A DNA stretch of 64,000 bases from Nocardia sp. BMG111209 (GCF_000381925.1 NZ_KB907307.1:4526001-4590000), one strand, 5' to 3'. Positions 18,786-27,114 are shown, counted from the stretch's first letter. Notes: generated by a model not told the origin, from the sequence alone. Translations and numbers: made by a program.

Positions 18786-19259
18786 GTGACGGATCGGATC
18801 GCGGGCACGCATCGGCAGTTGACCAATACCGTCAAGGAGGCCCTGCGCGACCTCAATATCCAACTGGCACTGCTCAACCGCCGCTTCGGCGGCAGGGTCG
18901 AATTGAAGGACGCCGACTGGACCTGCCTGGACCTGCTCAACCGGCAGGGACAGTTGTCGCCGAAGGAACTCGCCCGCCGCACGGGCCTGCATCCCGCAAC
19001 CCTCACCGGCGTATTGGACCGGCTCGAACGTGGCGGCTGGGTGGCCCGCGAACGCGACCCCGACTCCCCCGACCGCCGCGCCGTCACCGTCCGCGCACTG
19101 CGTGAGCGAAATCCGGAGCTCTACACCATGTTCGCCGGAATGAACCACCGCATGGACGAACTCTGCCGGGACTACAGCGCGGCAGAGCTGGAGGTGATCG
19201 CCGACTTCCTGCGCCGCACCGCCGCGGCGGGGCACGACTCCACCGAGGAACTCGCGTAA
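18786..19259 (+). CDS. MarR-family transcriptional regulator
   Basis: 157 residues. The winged helix spans about 40-105: LSPKELARRTGLHPATLTGVLDRLERGGWVARERDPDSPDRRAVTVRAL, with the DSPDRR wing tip typical of MarR. GTG 18786 is chosen because GGAGG lies ten bases upstream; GTG 18777 would be one base from it. MarR proteins are dimers that release DNA on binding phenolic or oxidising ligands. The palindrome just upstream suggests autoregulation, and the preceding DoxX and F420-reductase genes are the likely targets. Confidence 0.9.
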   Translation: MTDRIAGTHRQLTNTVKEALRDLNIQLALLNRRFGGRVELKDADWTCLDLLNRQGQLSPKELARRTGLHPATLTGVLDRLERGGWVARERDPDSPDRRAVTVRALRERNPELYTMFAGMNHRMDELCRDYSAAELEVIADFLRRTAAAGHDSTEELA

Positions 19260-19325
19260 CCGAAAGCGGGACAACGCCCCGAGCCGGTACTCTCGTATCG
19301 GGTTGTCGAAAGCTGGGGGTCGGCT

Positions 19326-19772
19326 GTGGGAATCGAGCTACTGGCCGGATACGCGGTCGCCTATCTGGTCCGGAAACTGCACCGCGTCGGCCGCCGGGCG
19401 GACCGGGAGGTCGACCGGGCCCTGGACACCGGCATGGATCGCCTGCACGACCTGATCGGCCGGGTGCTGGGCGACGATCCGGCACTGCGAAAGCTGAAGT
19501 CGGAGACCGAATCCGGCACCGAATCCGAGCGGACGATGCAACGCCTGCAACTGGCGATCGAAGCCGCCGCCGAGGCGGATGCCGCCTTCGCCACCGAACT
19601 CGAACAGCTCATCGCGCCGCTGCGGGCCGCCGAGGTGCACGCGGAGGGCCAGGGAGTCGCCGCCGGCGGCGACATCTCGGTCCAGGCAACCGATCACGGC
19701 GTCGCCGCCGTGACGATCCACGGTTCGGTCTCCACCGGACTCCCTCCGGCGCCGGGTTCGGATCGGGGCTGA
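19326..19772 (+). CDS. N-terminal part of a STAND/TPR protein, separated by a frameshift
   Basis: 148 residues, GTG start. An N-terminal helix LLAGYAVAYLVRKL is followed by a charged helical region and then a Gly/Ala repeat tail: GVAAGGDISVQATDHGVAAVTIHGSVSTG. Tails of this kind precede the NTPase in many actinobacterial TPR-NTPase proteins. The reading frame ends at TGA 19770-19772, right after GGGG (19765-19768). Adding one base there reads DRGLTDPGVVPAPHPLGDTG into the NTPase frame without a stop. I therefore think this and the next entry are one gene of about 844 residues, disrupted genuinely or by an assembly error. Confidence 0.6.
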   Translation: MGIELLAGYAVAYLVRKLHRVGRRADREVDRALDTGMDRLHDLIGRVLGDDPALRKLKSETESGTESERTMQRLQLAIEAAAEADAAFATELEQLIAPLRAAEVHAEGQGVAAGGDISVQATDHGVAAVTIHGSVSTGLPPAPGSDRG

Positions 19773-19990
19773 CCGATCCCGGCGTTGTTCCGGCTCCACA
19801 CCCCCTCGGCGACACGGGTATTCGCGCCGATCGTGGCGGGATCGCCATCGGCGCACTGTATTACGAACACCGGCTCGAAACGGCGAAGCCGGTCCGGCTG
19901 TCCGGCCCCCCGCCCTGGCTGGCCGGCCGGGAACCCCTGCTCACCGAGATCCGCACCCGCTTCGACACCGCCACCGCGCTCCCGCGCACC

Positions 19991-21859
19991 GTGGCGTTGC
20001 ACGGCCTCGGCGGGGTCGGGAAAACCAGTGCCGCAACGACCTACGCGCAACGCCACCAGTCGGAGTACGACCTGATCTGGCAGTTCGCGGCGGAGCAGGC
20101 GGCGACCCTGTCGGCGGGGATGACCGAACTGTCCACCCTCCTCGGAGTCCGGGACCACCTCGACACCGCCGACCCCGTCGCCCGGGTACACAGCGCACTC
20201 GCCACCCGGCCGGGCCCGTGGCTGCTGATCCTCGACAACGTCACCGATGCCGCGACGGTCCTCCCGGCGCTGCCCACGGTCGGCAACGGTCACCTGCTGA
20301 TCACCTCCCGCTCCGCGCAGTGGCCCCCGGAGGTCGGCCTCGAGGTCGAGATGCTCGACCGCGCCGCCGCCGTCGACTACCTGCTGCAACGCTCCGGCGA
20401 CGCCGATCCCGGGGCCGCCGACGCGATCGCGGCCGAATTCGGCACCCTCCCGCTCGCGCTCGAACAGGCCGCCGCCTACGTCCGGGCCACCGCCATCGGT
20501 CTGGCCCGCTATCTGACCCTGTTACGCGAACGGCGACGGCAGATCTTGAATCGTGGCCGCGCATGGGGTTATGACCGAACGGTGTGGACTACCTGGAACA
20601 TAGCCTTCGATCGACTCGCGACGGAACAACCCGCGGCCATCGCGCTGCTGCGGCTGCTGGCGTGCTACGCGCCCGCACCCGTGCCCATCCGGCTCCTGCT
20701 CGAAACCGGCCTGGCCACAGCCCAACCGGACGAACCGGATCGCGCCCTGGCGGCCCCGCTCCAGGACGAACTCGGACTCGATGACGCGACGGCGGCCCTG
20801 CGCGAGTACTCGCTGATCGCGACACCGACCTCCGGAACCCTCACCGTGCACCGCCTGGTCCGTTCCGTGGTGCTGGAACAACTCGACGACCCGGCCCGCG
20901 CGGCCTGGCGCCGGATCGCGGCGGCCGCACTGACCGAATCGCTGCCGGGCACACCCGATCAGCGGGCATCGTGGCCGATCTACGCGGCACTGCTCCCGCA
21001 CGCGCGCCTGCTCCTGGACCAGGAATCCGACGGATTGTTGCAGTTCACCACCTATCTGGAGGCCGCCGGCGACTACGCCACCGCGCTGATCCTGCTGAAG
21101 GAGGTGGCCGCGGCCCGCCGCACCGCACTCGGCCCGGACCACCCCGGAACCCTCCAGGCCCTCGACGATCTCGCCTTCGCCATCGGACGTTCCGGCGACC
21201 CGGAGGAAGCCCGCCGCCGCATGGAAGCCGTACTCGCCGAACGCATCCGGGTGCAGGGCCGCGACCACCCCGACACCCTGGTCACCTGGGACCGCCTGGT
21301 CTTCTGGACCGGCAAGGCCGGTGCCGCCGCGGCGGCCTGCGAGCTGAGCGCACAACTGGTCGCGATCCGCGAACAGATCTCCGGCCCCGAACACCCCGAC
21401 ACCCTCTGGGCGCGAAGCAATCTGGCCTTCCAGATCGGCGACGCGGGCGACCCCCCGGGCGCGCGCGACCACTACGAACCCCTGGTGCCGATCGCGATCC
21501 GAGTCTTCGGCCCCGACTCGCACGGCGCACTCGTCATCCGCCGCAACCATATCCACTTCGTGGGCATCGCCGGCGATCCGGCCCGCGCCCGGGACCTCCT
21601 GACCACCCTGGTCCCCGACCGCACCGCCCTCTCCGGCCCCGAACACCCCGAAACCCTCCTGGACCGAGTCGGTCTCGCCTTCTGGACCGGCGTCGCCGGC
21701 GACCCGGCCACCGCCGCCACCGCCCTGGAGAGTCTGCTCCCCATCCGCGAGCGCGTCCACGGCGCCGACTCCGCCGACGTCCACAAGGACCGCGCCCGCC
21801 TCACCTGGTTCCGCTCGGCACCGGCCCCGGGCACTCAGCCGCCGTCCGAATTGTATTGA
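19991..21859 (+). CDS. STAND NTPase with TPR repeats, N terminus lost to a frameshift
   Basis: 622 residues from the first in-frame GTG, but the coding frame clearly continues upstream to about 19770 with no start codon, and the Walker A (GLGGVGKTSAA) would sit at residue 4. NB-ARC-type NTPase: Walker B WLLILDNV near 77, GHLLITSRS near 103, winged-helix region to about 290. Kinesin-light-chain-like TPRs follow, about 330-600, with repeated GPDHPGTL, GRDHPDTL and GPEHPDTL turns. STAND NTPases are ligand-switched oligomerising sensors in signalling, regulation or phage defence. No effector domain is visible, so no role can be assigned. See the preceding entry for the missing N-terminal part. 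Confidence 0.82.
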   Translation: MALHGLGGVGKTSAATTYAQRHQSEYDLIWQFAAEQAATLSAGMTELSTLLGVRDHLDTADPVARVHSALATRPGPWLLILDNVTDAATVLPALPTVGNGHLLITSRSAQWPPEVGLEVEMLDRAAAVDYLLQRSGDADPGAADAIAAEFGTLPLALEQAAAYVRATAIGLARYLTLLRERRRQILNRGRAWGYDRTVWTTWNIAFDRLATEQPAAIALLRLLACYAPAPVPIRLLLETGLATAQPDEPDRALAAPLQDELGLDDATAALREYSLIATPTSGTLTVHRLVRSVVLEQLDDPARAAWRRIAAAALTESLPGTPDQRASWPIYAALLPHARLLLDQESDGLLQFTTYLEAAGDYATALILLKEVAAARRTALGPDHPGTLQALDDLAFAIGRSGDPEEARRRMEAVLAERIRVQGRDHPDTLVTWDRLVFWTGKAGAAAAACELSAQLVAIREQISGPEHPDTLWARSNLAFQIGDAGDPPGARDHYEPLVPIAIRVFGPDSHGALVIRRNHIHFVGIAGDPARARDLLTTLVPDRTALSGPEHPETLLDRVGLAFWTGVAGDPATAATALESLLPIRERVHGADSADVHKDRARLTWFRSAPAPGTQPPSELY

Positions 21860-22152
21860 TGCCCAAGCGATCCGGACTACCACCGCAACCGGCCCGCCCG
21901 GTGTCCGACCCCATCGGCAGAGTGGACGACATGCTCATCGTCATCGGCGGACTGCCGGGCACCGGAACGACTGTGACAGCTCGAACAATATGTGCCGGTG
22001 CGCAATTCGACACCCAGGGCAGCGGACTGAGGTTTCGAGCGCATCCGGCGGACCCGAAATTCGGTCGCGGCACGGCAGCGCGTGTGGCTACCCTCGGATC
22101 ATCACGGAATGTATGGCAAGGCGGAGGTTCGAATCCGTCGTTCCGAAAGCAA

Positions 22153-22226
22153 TGCCCGCTGGCACAATCGGCAGTTGCGTCCGGTTCTGATCCGGAAGGT
22201 TCGAGGTTCGAGTCCTCGGCGGGCAG
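22153..22226 (+). tRNA. tRNA-Gln (CTG)
   Basis: 74 bases. Perfect 7-bp acceptor TGCCCGC/GCGGGCA, anticodon stem TCCGG/CCGGA with loop TTCTGAT (anticodon CTG), T-arm with GTTCGAGTC, discriminator G. The weak T1-A72 pair and G73 are glutamine identity elements. The D stem is short. CCA is not encoded. Confidence 0.85.
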
Positions 22227-22227
22227 C

Positions 22228-22299
22228 TCTGGTATGGGGTAATCGGCAGCCCAGGGTCCTTTGGAGTCCCGAATCCAGGTTCGAGTCCTGGTGCCAGAG
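22228..22299 (+). tRNA. tRNA-Gln (TTG)
   Basis: 72 bases, one base after the preceding tRNA. Acceptor TCTGGTA/TGCCAGA (one T-G wobble), D stem GGGT/GCCC, anticodon loop CTTTGGA (anticodon TTG), T-arm CCAGG-TTCGAGT-CCTGG, discriminator G. The anticodon stem GGGTC/GTCCC has one T-T mismatch. The two genes are surely one transcript. Confidence 0.75.
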
Positions 22300-22375
22300 C
22301 GATATTCCTCGTGACCGCGGCGGCATGGACGAATTCGCCCCGTCGCGGGCCTGACATGCCCCCGGTGGCGGACAC

Positions 22376-22410
22376 TGACACGGTGTCAACGCCGTGACAG
22401 CTCGGTGTCA
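22376..22410. promoter_or_regulatory. Two TGACA/TGTCA dyads upstream of a hydrolase gene
   Basis: A perfect 13-bp palindrome TGACACGGTGTCA (22376-22388) and a second dyad TGACA-6-TGTCA (22395-22410), 25 to 60 bases before the hydrolase start. They look like TetR-type operators, but no regulator gene is adjacent. Confidence 0.5.
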
Positions 22411-22434
22411 GCGGGTCCCGCGAAAGTCATTCTC

Positions 22435-23244
22435 ATGACGAACAACACCACCACCGCAGCCCCCTCGCACTGGACCGGCATGCTGCCGGTCGACGACACC
22501 GCCCTCGCGGTCACCGACACCGGCGGCGCCGGGATCCCGGTGGTCTACCTCAACGGCCAATTCGCCACCCAGGGTTACTGGCGGCGGGTCATCGCCGAGC
22601 TCGGCGCCGACTTCCGGCACATCACCTACGACGAGCGGGCCCGCGGCAGGTCGCGGCGCTCGGCGGACTACTCCTTCGAGGTCGCGGTCCGCGATGTCGA
22701 CGCCGTGCTCGCCGCTCGCGGGGTCGACCGGGCCCTGCTGGTCGGCTGGTCGTACGGAGCCGTCGTCGCGGCGCACTGGGCCGAGCGCAACCCGGGCCGG
22801 GCCCTCGGCGCGGTGCTGGTCGACGGCGCCTACCCCTACGACTGGCTCGACGACGCGATGGAGCAGCGCATCCGCACCCTGTTCAAACGCCTGAACTGGG
22901 TCATGCCGCTACTGCGGCCCACCGGACTCACCCCGCGGATGTCCGCCGCGCAACAGGCCGAGAGCAATATCGAACTCGGCAAACTGTCCCGCACGGACGC
23001 GCTGGGACCGGTTCTCGACGCGATCACCGTCCCGGTCCGCTACGTCGTCGCCTCGGGGACCTCCTTCGGCAGCCGCGGCGACGAGCAGGAACGGATCCGC
23101 ACCGGCCTGGACGCCGTCTGCGAGCGCAACCCCGGCATCCGCATCAGCGCCAAGGTCGCCGGCAACCACAGCACCATCCTCCGCAAGGACTTCCGTGCGG
23201 TCGCCGCCGCCGTCCACGAGGTCACCGACCTGTCCGGCCGCTGA
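22435..23244 (+). CDS. Alpha/beta hydrolase
   Basis: 269 residues. Oxyanion region VVYLNGQFATQGYW, strand HITYDERARGRS (about 62-73) and nucleophile elbow GWSYGA (Ser 106) are classic. The late AGNHSTI supplies the catalytic His near 251. No signal peptide. ATG 22435 is preferred over 22405 because the latter would place the operator dyads against the start. The gene is followed at 53 bases by a small gene in the same direction. Substrate unknown. Confidence 0.87.
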   Translation: MTNNTTTAAPSHWTGMLPVDDTALAVTDTGGAGIPVVYLNGQFATQGYWRRVIAELGADFRHITYDERARGRSRRSADYSFEVAVRDVDAVLAARGVDRALLVGWSYGAVVAAHWAERNPGRALGAVLVDGAYPYDWLDDAMEQRIRTLFKRLNWVMPLLRPTGLTPRMSAAQQAESNIELGKLSRTDALGPVLDAITVPVRYVVASGTSFGSRGDEQERIRTGLDAVCERNPGIRISAKVAGNHSTILRKDFRAVAAAVHEVTDLSGR

Positions 23245-23297
23245 CCACCCATTTCCCGCCCACCCGAACATCATTCGACTCCGAGGAGTACATCGTC

Positions 23298-23693
23298 ATG
23301 ACCGTCACCCTGACCGACCGCGACAAGCTGACCCTGCGTACCGCCGCCTACGGCGCGATCTCACTGTTCGCCGCCGCCGGCACCGCGCCGCACAAGGTCG
23401 CCACCGCCGGCTCCATCGCGCTGACCTCCGCCACCGGCGTGGTCGGCCACGTACTCGCCGAGAAGTCCGCGATCGGCGATCTGGGCGGCAAGTCGGTCGC
23501 CGAACTCGCCGACCGCGTGCTGCCCGCCCTCACCGCCGCGATGCGCATTCTGCGAGAACAGGATTCGGCGGAGGCCGACAACTTCCGCACCACGATCACG
23601 ATCGCCCTGGCGGCCGGCGCCGAGCGGGCCACCCCCGCCCCCGCCGCGGCGGCGATGTCCCACAAGATCACCGCGGCCCTCGACGCCGCGTGA
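23298..23693 (+). CDS. Small conserved-looking hypothetical protein
   Basis: 131 residues, strong GAGGAG ribosome site. It is Ala-rich and mostly helical, with a mildly hydrophobic GAISLFAAAGTAPHKVATAGSIALTSA stretch (about 17-41) followed by an amphipathic helix. I recognise no family. It lies 53 bases after the hydrolase gene and probably shares its operator-controlled promoter. Confidence 0.65.
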   Translation: MTVTLTDRDKLTLRTAAYGAISLFAAAGTAPHKVATAGSIALTSATGVVGHVLAEKSAIGDLGGKSVAELADRVLPALTAAMRILREQDSAEADNFRTTITIALAAGAERATPAPAAAAMSHKITAALDAA

Positions 23694-23797
23694 TCGTGCC
23701 CACCGAACGGTCACCGCGCCACCCGCTCGACGAGCGAACCGAAACACACTGCCGCGGTGACCGTTCGACGCGGCCGGGGACGGACGATCCACGCAGT

Positions 23798-24262
23798 TCA
23801 GTGGATTCGGTGTTCGCACTCCTCGAACGCGGTCCCGGCGTCGAAGCAATCGGACAGCCCACTCTGGATGTCACCGCTGGTGGGCGGTTCGCCGCACAGA
23901 ATCCCGCACCGCTGGTAGTCCGGCGTCGCGGTGCCGTCGGGCTGATGGCAGCCGCCGGCGTCACAGCTGTAGCCCCGGGTGTTCGGATCGTGGGCCAGCG
24001 GGCCGTGCGTGTACGACCACACGGATGCGTTCGTTCCCTGGATCGGCGTGCAGTAGACGGCCCGGCCGTTCGCCAGCCGGCCGGAGGCGCCGGGCTGACC
24101 GCAGTAGGCGTTCAACTCGACCGTCGGCGCCGCGCCGGAACCACTGCTGCCGGAGGGCAACTGTGCCATCGCCGAGGGTGCCGTGACAGTCGCGAAAATC
24201 GCCAGCGCGGCCGCGGCGCCGGCCGCCAGTCGTAGCGCTGTCCGTGACAGTGATCCGGGCAT
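23798..24262 (-). CDS. Secreted cysteine-rich hypothetical protein
   Basis: 154 residues. The start at 24262 is chosen because AGGAG precedes it by about seven bases and a Sec signal peptide follows directly (LSRTALRLAAGAAAALAIFATV ending at PSAMAQ, cleavage near 34). The mature part of about 120 residues has eight cysteines, evenly scattered (NAYCG, AVYCTP, GYSCDAGGCH, RCGILCGEP, DCF, ECEHRIH), suggesting four disulfides in an exported domain. No family recognised. It is divergent from the LuxI-type gene, 481 bases apart. Confidence 0.75.
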   Translation of the reverse strand: MPGSLSRTALRLAAGAAAALAIFATVTAPSAMAQLPSGSSGSGAAPTVELNAYCGQPGASGRLANGRAVYCTPIQGTNASVWSYTHGPLAHDPNTRGYSCDAGGCHQPDGTATPDYQRCGILCGEPPTSGDIQSGLSDCFDAGTAFEECEHRIH

Positions 24263-24743
24263 CGGTTCTCCTGATCGAGTAGATATGAGCGGCCGCATCC
24301 CGACGACGGCACGGCGAATTCGAACGCTCTGCCCGGCGGTCTGCTCGCGCAGGGCGGCATATCCGCTGTCGGCCATCGCGACTCCTTCCGCCTCGCCGCG
24401 CCCGCCGTCGGCGATTCGATCGCCTCGGTACAGGGCCGATGTGCGTCACATCATAACGATGTCCCCGGTCCAGGTCGGGCGATGCGAAGCGAAGCACCAG
24501 GCACACCGAGCACACCTCGGCCGTGGCGATGCGAGATCCCCTGAGTTCGTTCGGATTTGCGACAATTCGGTCGGATCCGCATCCGCGGTCCGCACCCGTC
24601 GAACTCCGAGCCGGCCGAACGAGGGGCAGTCCCCGGGATATCCCGGTCCGGGTGGGCCCAGGCGGCTCGGGCCGCCATCGGTCCGATTCCGTCGGCGCGC
24701 GAACTCTTTCCGGGACATCTCGGTGCCGAAGAGGAAGTTGCCG
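24263..24743. other. Divergent intergenic region before the LuxI-type gene
   Basis: 481 bases without a supported gene. It holds a 15-bp dyad GATGTG-CGT-CACATC at 24438-24452, resembling a compressed TGTG/CACA regulator site, about 176 bases from the secreted-protein start and 290 from the luxI-type start. No lux-box-like 20-bp dyad was seen. Confidence 0.45.
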
Positions 24744-24763
24744 ATGCCGAAGTTGCCGATGCC
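24734..24763. repeat. Tandem 15-bp repeat over the luxI-type start
   Basis: Two exact copies of gaagttgccgatgcc (24734-24748 and 24749-24763). Each contains an in-frame ATG, giving the protein its repeated MPKLPMPLP opening and two possible starts. Confidence 0.9.
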
Positions 24764-25368
24764 CCTACCCCATGCCGAAACCCCGCTGCCCGGCCGCGAT
24801 CCGGCCGATATCCCGATCCTGGCCGGGCCACCCGGTGCACCGGCCGTGACCCCCGCCCTGCTCGATGCCGTGTTCCGGCTGCGCCACGAGGTGTTCGCGC
24901 GCCGGCTGCGCTGGCAGGTCGACTCCGTGGACGGGCGCGAACGCGACGAATTCGATGATCTCGCACCACATTACGTCGTCACCCTCGGCCCGGACGGGCA
25001 GGTGACCGGCTGCTGCCGGTTGCTGCCGACCGAGGGCCCGTACATGCTCCGCGACGTCTTCGCGGCCGCCCTCGGTGGGCGGACGGCGCCGTGCTCGCCC
25101 GATATCTGGGAGATCTCGCGGTTCTGCGTCTCGCCGGGGCAGCCGTTCGCGGGGGGCACAGCTGGGGCCGATCGCGACCGCGCTGCTCACCGGCGCGCTG
25201 GATTACGCTGCGGCACAGCACGTGTCCACGCTGCTGGCCTTCTCGCATCTCGCCGTGGAGCGCAAGGCCGCGGCGACCGGATTTCCCGTCGTCCGCCTGG
25301 CGCCCCCGATCACGATCGAGTCCGAACTCTGTACGGCCTATACGATCCCGGCCGTGCGCCGCGGGTAG
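24744..25368 (+). pseudogene. LuxI-type acyl-homoserine-lactone synthase, one-base frameshift
   Basis: If one G is removed from the G6 run at 25151-25156, this reads as a 207-residue LuxI-family protein. All ten family landmarks are present with near-identical spacing: R47, F51, W57, E66, D68, D71, R92, F106, E123, R126, corresponding to R24, F28, W34, E43, D45, D48, R70, F84, E101, R104 of LuxI numbering. As written, frame 1 continues after SPGQPFA into unrelated sequence ending near 25430, while the true C-terminal half (AQLGPIATALLTGALDYAAAQ ... IPAVRRG) lies in the next frame and ends at TAG 25368. The enzyme would join an acyl chain to S-adenosylmethionine to make a homoserine lactone. 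GAGGAAG precedes ATG 24744. No luxR gene is adjacent. Confidence 0.8.
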
Positions 25369-25369
25369 G

Positions 25370-25585
25370 TCATCGCCACCTCCCGGCGAAGGACACCGGC
25401 ACCGGACTGGGCTGCTCGATCGCCGAATAGGCCATCGGCCGAGCCAGCGGATCGTCGATCACCGGCAGTATCACGGTCGGTTCGGTGTCCATCGCGGCGT
25501 GCAGCCGGAGGTAGAAGGCCTCCAGCGACCCGTAGCGAACCGTAACCTCCTCCGCGAAACGGAATATCGCCTTGCGCGACCCCAT
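25370..25585 (-). CDS. Small hypothetical protein convergent with the LuxI-type gene
   Basis: 71 residues, ATG 25585 with GGGAG about eight bases upstream. It ends one base from the LuxI-type stop. The sequence (KAIFRFAEEVTVRYGSLEAFYLRLHAAMDTEP) predicts a short helical N-terminal half and a proline-rich tail (PVIDDPLARPMAYSAIEQPSPVPVS). Composition looks coding. No family recognised, no membrane segment. Confidence 0.6.
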   Translation of the reverse strand: MGSRKAIFRFAEEVTVRYGSLEAFYLRLHAAMDTEPTVILPVIDDPLARPMAYSAIEQPSPVPVSFAGRWR

Positions 25586-26102
25586 TCCCGTTCTCCCTCA
25601 TCCCATTCCGGCACCGCACGACTCATGTACGGCCCCGCACCGAACACGAGCGAGGAAGCGCCGATGTGGAACGCGGGCCTCCCGCCCCGGACAATGCCGC
25701 TGCCCCGAGGGGGACTGCCCACCCGCAAACCCTCGGGTGCAGCGGCATCCGTCACTCTAGTGCGCGAGTATCCGCCGATGGCAAATTTTGGGCGAGTCCT
25801 GTGGAACGATCCCGCGATTCCCGCCATTTCGGGCAATTCCGTTGGCGTGCTTGGGAACAAGCCGGACGAAAGCTCCCGCGCGCCTACCGCCGGAACCGTA
25901 CCGGCGTCACCGCGAATGCCGATCAGCGATGCCACGGCAACCGACCGGCCCCGCATCCCGGCGGATCGGGATGCGAGATGGGCCGAACAGCACAGTGCGC
26001 CTGCGGTTTTCGACGAGGGTATCGCAGGATCAGCGGCCCACGGCGCCACAGCCGCGACCCGGCGCCGAGAGTGAGCAGCAGCGCCGCGGCGGTCGGCACG
26101 AA
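25586..26102. other. 517-base region without a supported gene
   Basis: Lies upstream of the 71-codon gene and downstream of the hydrolase at 26103, both on the minus strand. Open frames here on either strand have poor composition and no ribosome sites. No clear hairpin or repeat was found. Confidence 0.4.
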
Positions 26103-27041
26103 CTAGCCGCGCGGGCTCGCGGCGGCGATCGGCCGCCCGGATTCGATCCGCCCCAGCCCGCCGATTCCCGCCGGATCCGCCTGCGCCGCAGCCCATCCCG
26201 CATCGGCCGGATCCAGCGCGCTGCGCAGATATGCCAGCGTGAGGCGCTGGATCGCGGCGACCCGGTCCGGATTCTCGTCCGTGGTCTCGGTGACGGCGTA
26301 GCCGCTGATCCCGCCCAGCGAGTGTTCCGCGCCGAACAGGGTGAGCAGGCCCGCGGCGCCGGGGCTCAGATGATAGGCGTCGGTGAACCAGTCCGGGCCG
26401 CGCACGCTGAGCTGCGACCGGTCGGCGTCGCCCGCGACCACCAGGGCAGGGGTGGTCATCCGGGCGAAGTCCGGGCTCATGAACGGGAAGTTCTCGGCGG
26501 CGAACGGGGACAGGTCGGCGCCGCCGGTTCCCGGCACGGCCAGCAGCACACCGGCCCGGATCCGGGAATCCGCGACGGACTCGCCGGGCACGCCGACGGC
26601 GTCGAGTACGCGCGCGCCGAGCAGCATGCTCACCGTCTGCGCGCCCCAGGAGTGCCCCGCGGCGGCGATGCGGTCGCGATCCATCCGTCCGGCCAGACCG
26701 GGTACGGCGGCCTCGACGAGGTCCAGGTGGTCGAGGATCGCCGTGAGGTCATCGACCCGGATCCGCCAGATGTCCGGATAACGGGGGTCGTCGGGGCCGA
26801 TGCCGAGCGTCGCCGAGTCGAGGTGGGTGGGCTGCACGACGACGAATCCGCCGGCCGCCCAGTAGTCGGCCAGGGGCGCGTAGCTGTCCAGGGACTGACC
26901 GAAGCCGTGCGAGAACAACAGGACCGGCAGGCCGGTGCCGGTGACCGGGGCCGAGATCCGGACCCGCAACTCGGTGCCGCGGCCGGGGGCGGGCAGCGAT
27001 ACCGGGCGCACCGAGACGATCACGTCGTCGGGCTGGTTCAT
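26103..27041 (-). CDS. Alpha/beta hydrolase (chlorophyllase/PET-hydrolase-like)
   Basis: 312 residues. Opening strands LPVLLFSHGFGQSLDSYAPLADYWAAGGFVVVQPTH give the oxyanion hole; AAGHSWGAQT is the nucleophile elbow (Ser near 130); Asp in VAGDADRSQ and His in AEHSLGG complete the triad. This pattern is that of the dienelactone-hydrolase/chlorophyllase-like esterase branch. There is no signal peptide. GAGGAG precedes the ATG. It is divergent from a TetR gene across a double palindromic operator, so it is very likely the repressor's target. Confidence 0.87.
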   Translation of the reverse strand: MNQPDDVIVSVRPVSLPAPGRGTELRVRISAPVTGTGLPVLLFSHGFGQSLDSYAPLADYWAAGGFVVVQPTHLDSATLGIGPDDPRYPDIWRIRVDDLTAILDHLDLVEAAVPGLAGRMDRDRIAAAGHSWGAQTVSMLLGARVLDAVGVPGESVADSRIRAGVLLAVPGTGGADLSPFAAENFPFMSPDFARMTTPALVVAGDADRSQLSVRGPDWFTDAYHLSPGAAGLLTLFGAEHSLGGISGYAVTETTDENPDRVAAIQRLTLAYLRSALDPADAGWAAAQADPAGIGGLGRIESGRPIAAASPRG

Positions 27042-27114
27042 GGGTGTTTCTCCTCGAGCGGGAATATGTGAGTCGTCCGTGTCCCCGATGCCGGGGCCCG
27101 GATGTGAGAACCTT

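Noticed and set aside
20522..21883. 453-codon minus-strand frame opposite the TPR region
   Set aside because: Repeated Gly/Val/Arg pattern mirrors the antisense TPR codons; no independent domain or ribosome site.
22118..22147. tRNA-like T-arm (GGTTCGAATCC) just before the two tRNA genes
   Set aside because: No anticodon arm or matching acceptor could be folded upstream, and the T stem itself has a mismatch.
25471..26196. 241-codon minus-strand frame covering the gap next to the LuxI-type locus
   Set aside because: Low-complexity Arg/Gly/Ala-rich translation without ribosome site; overlaps the better-supported 71-codon gene.
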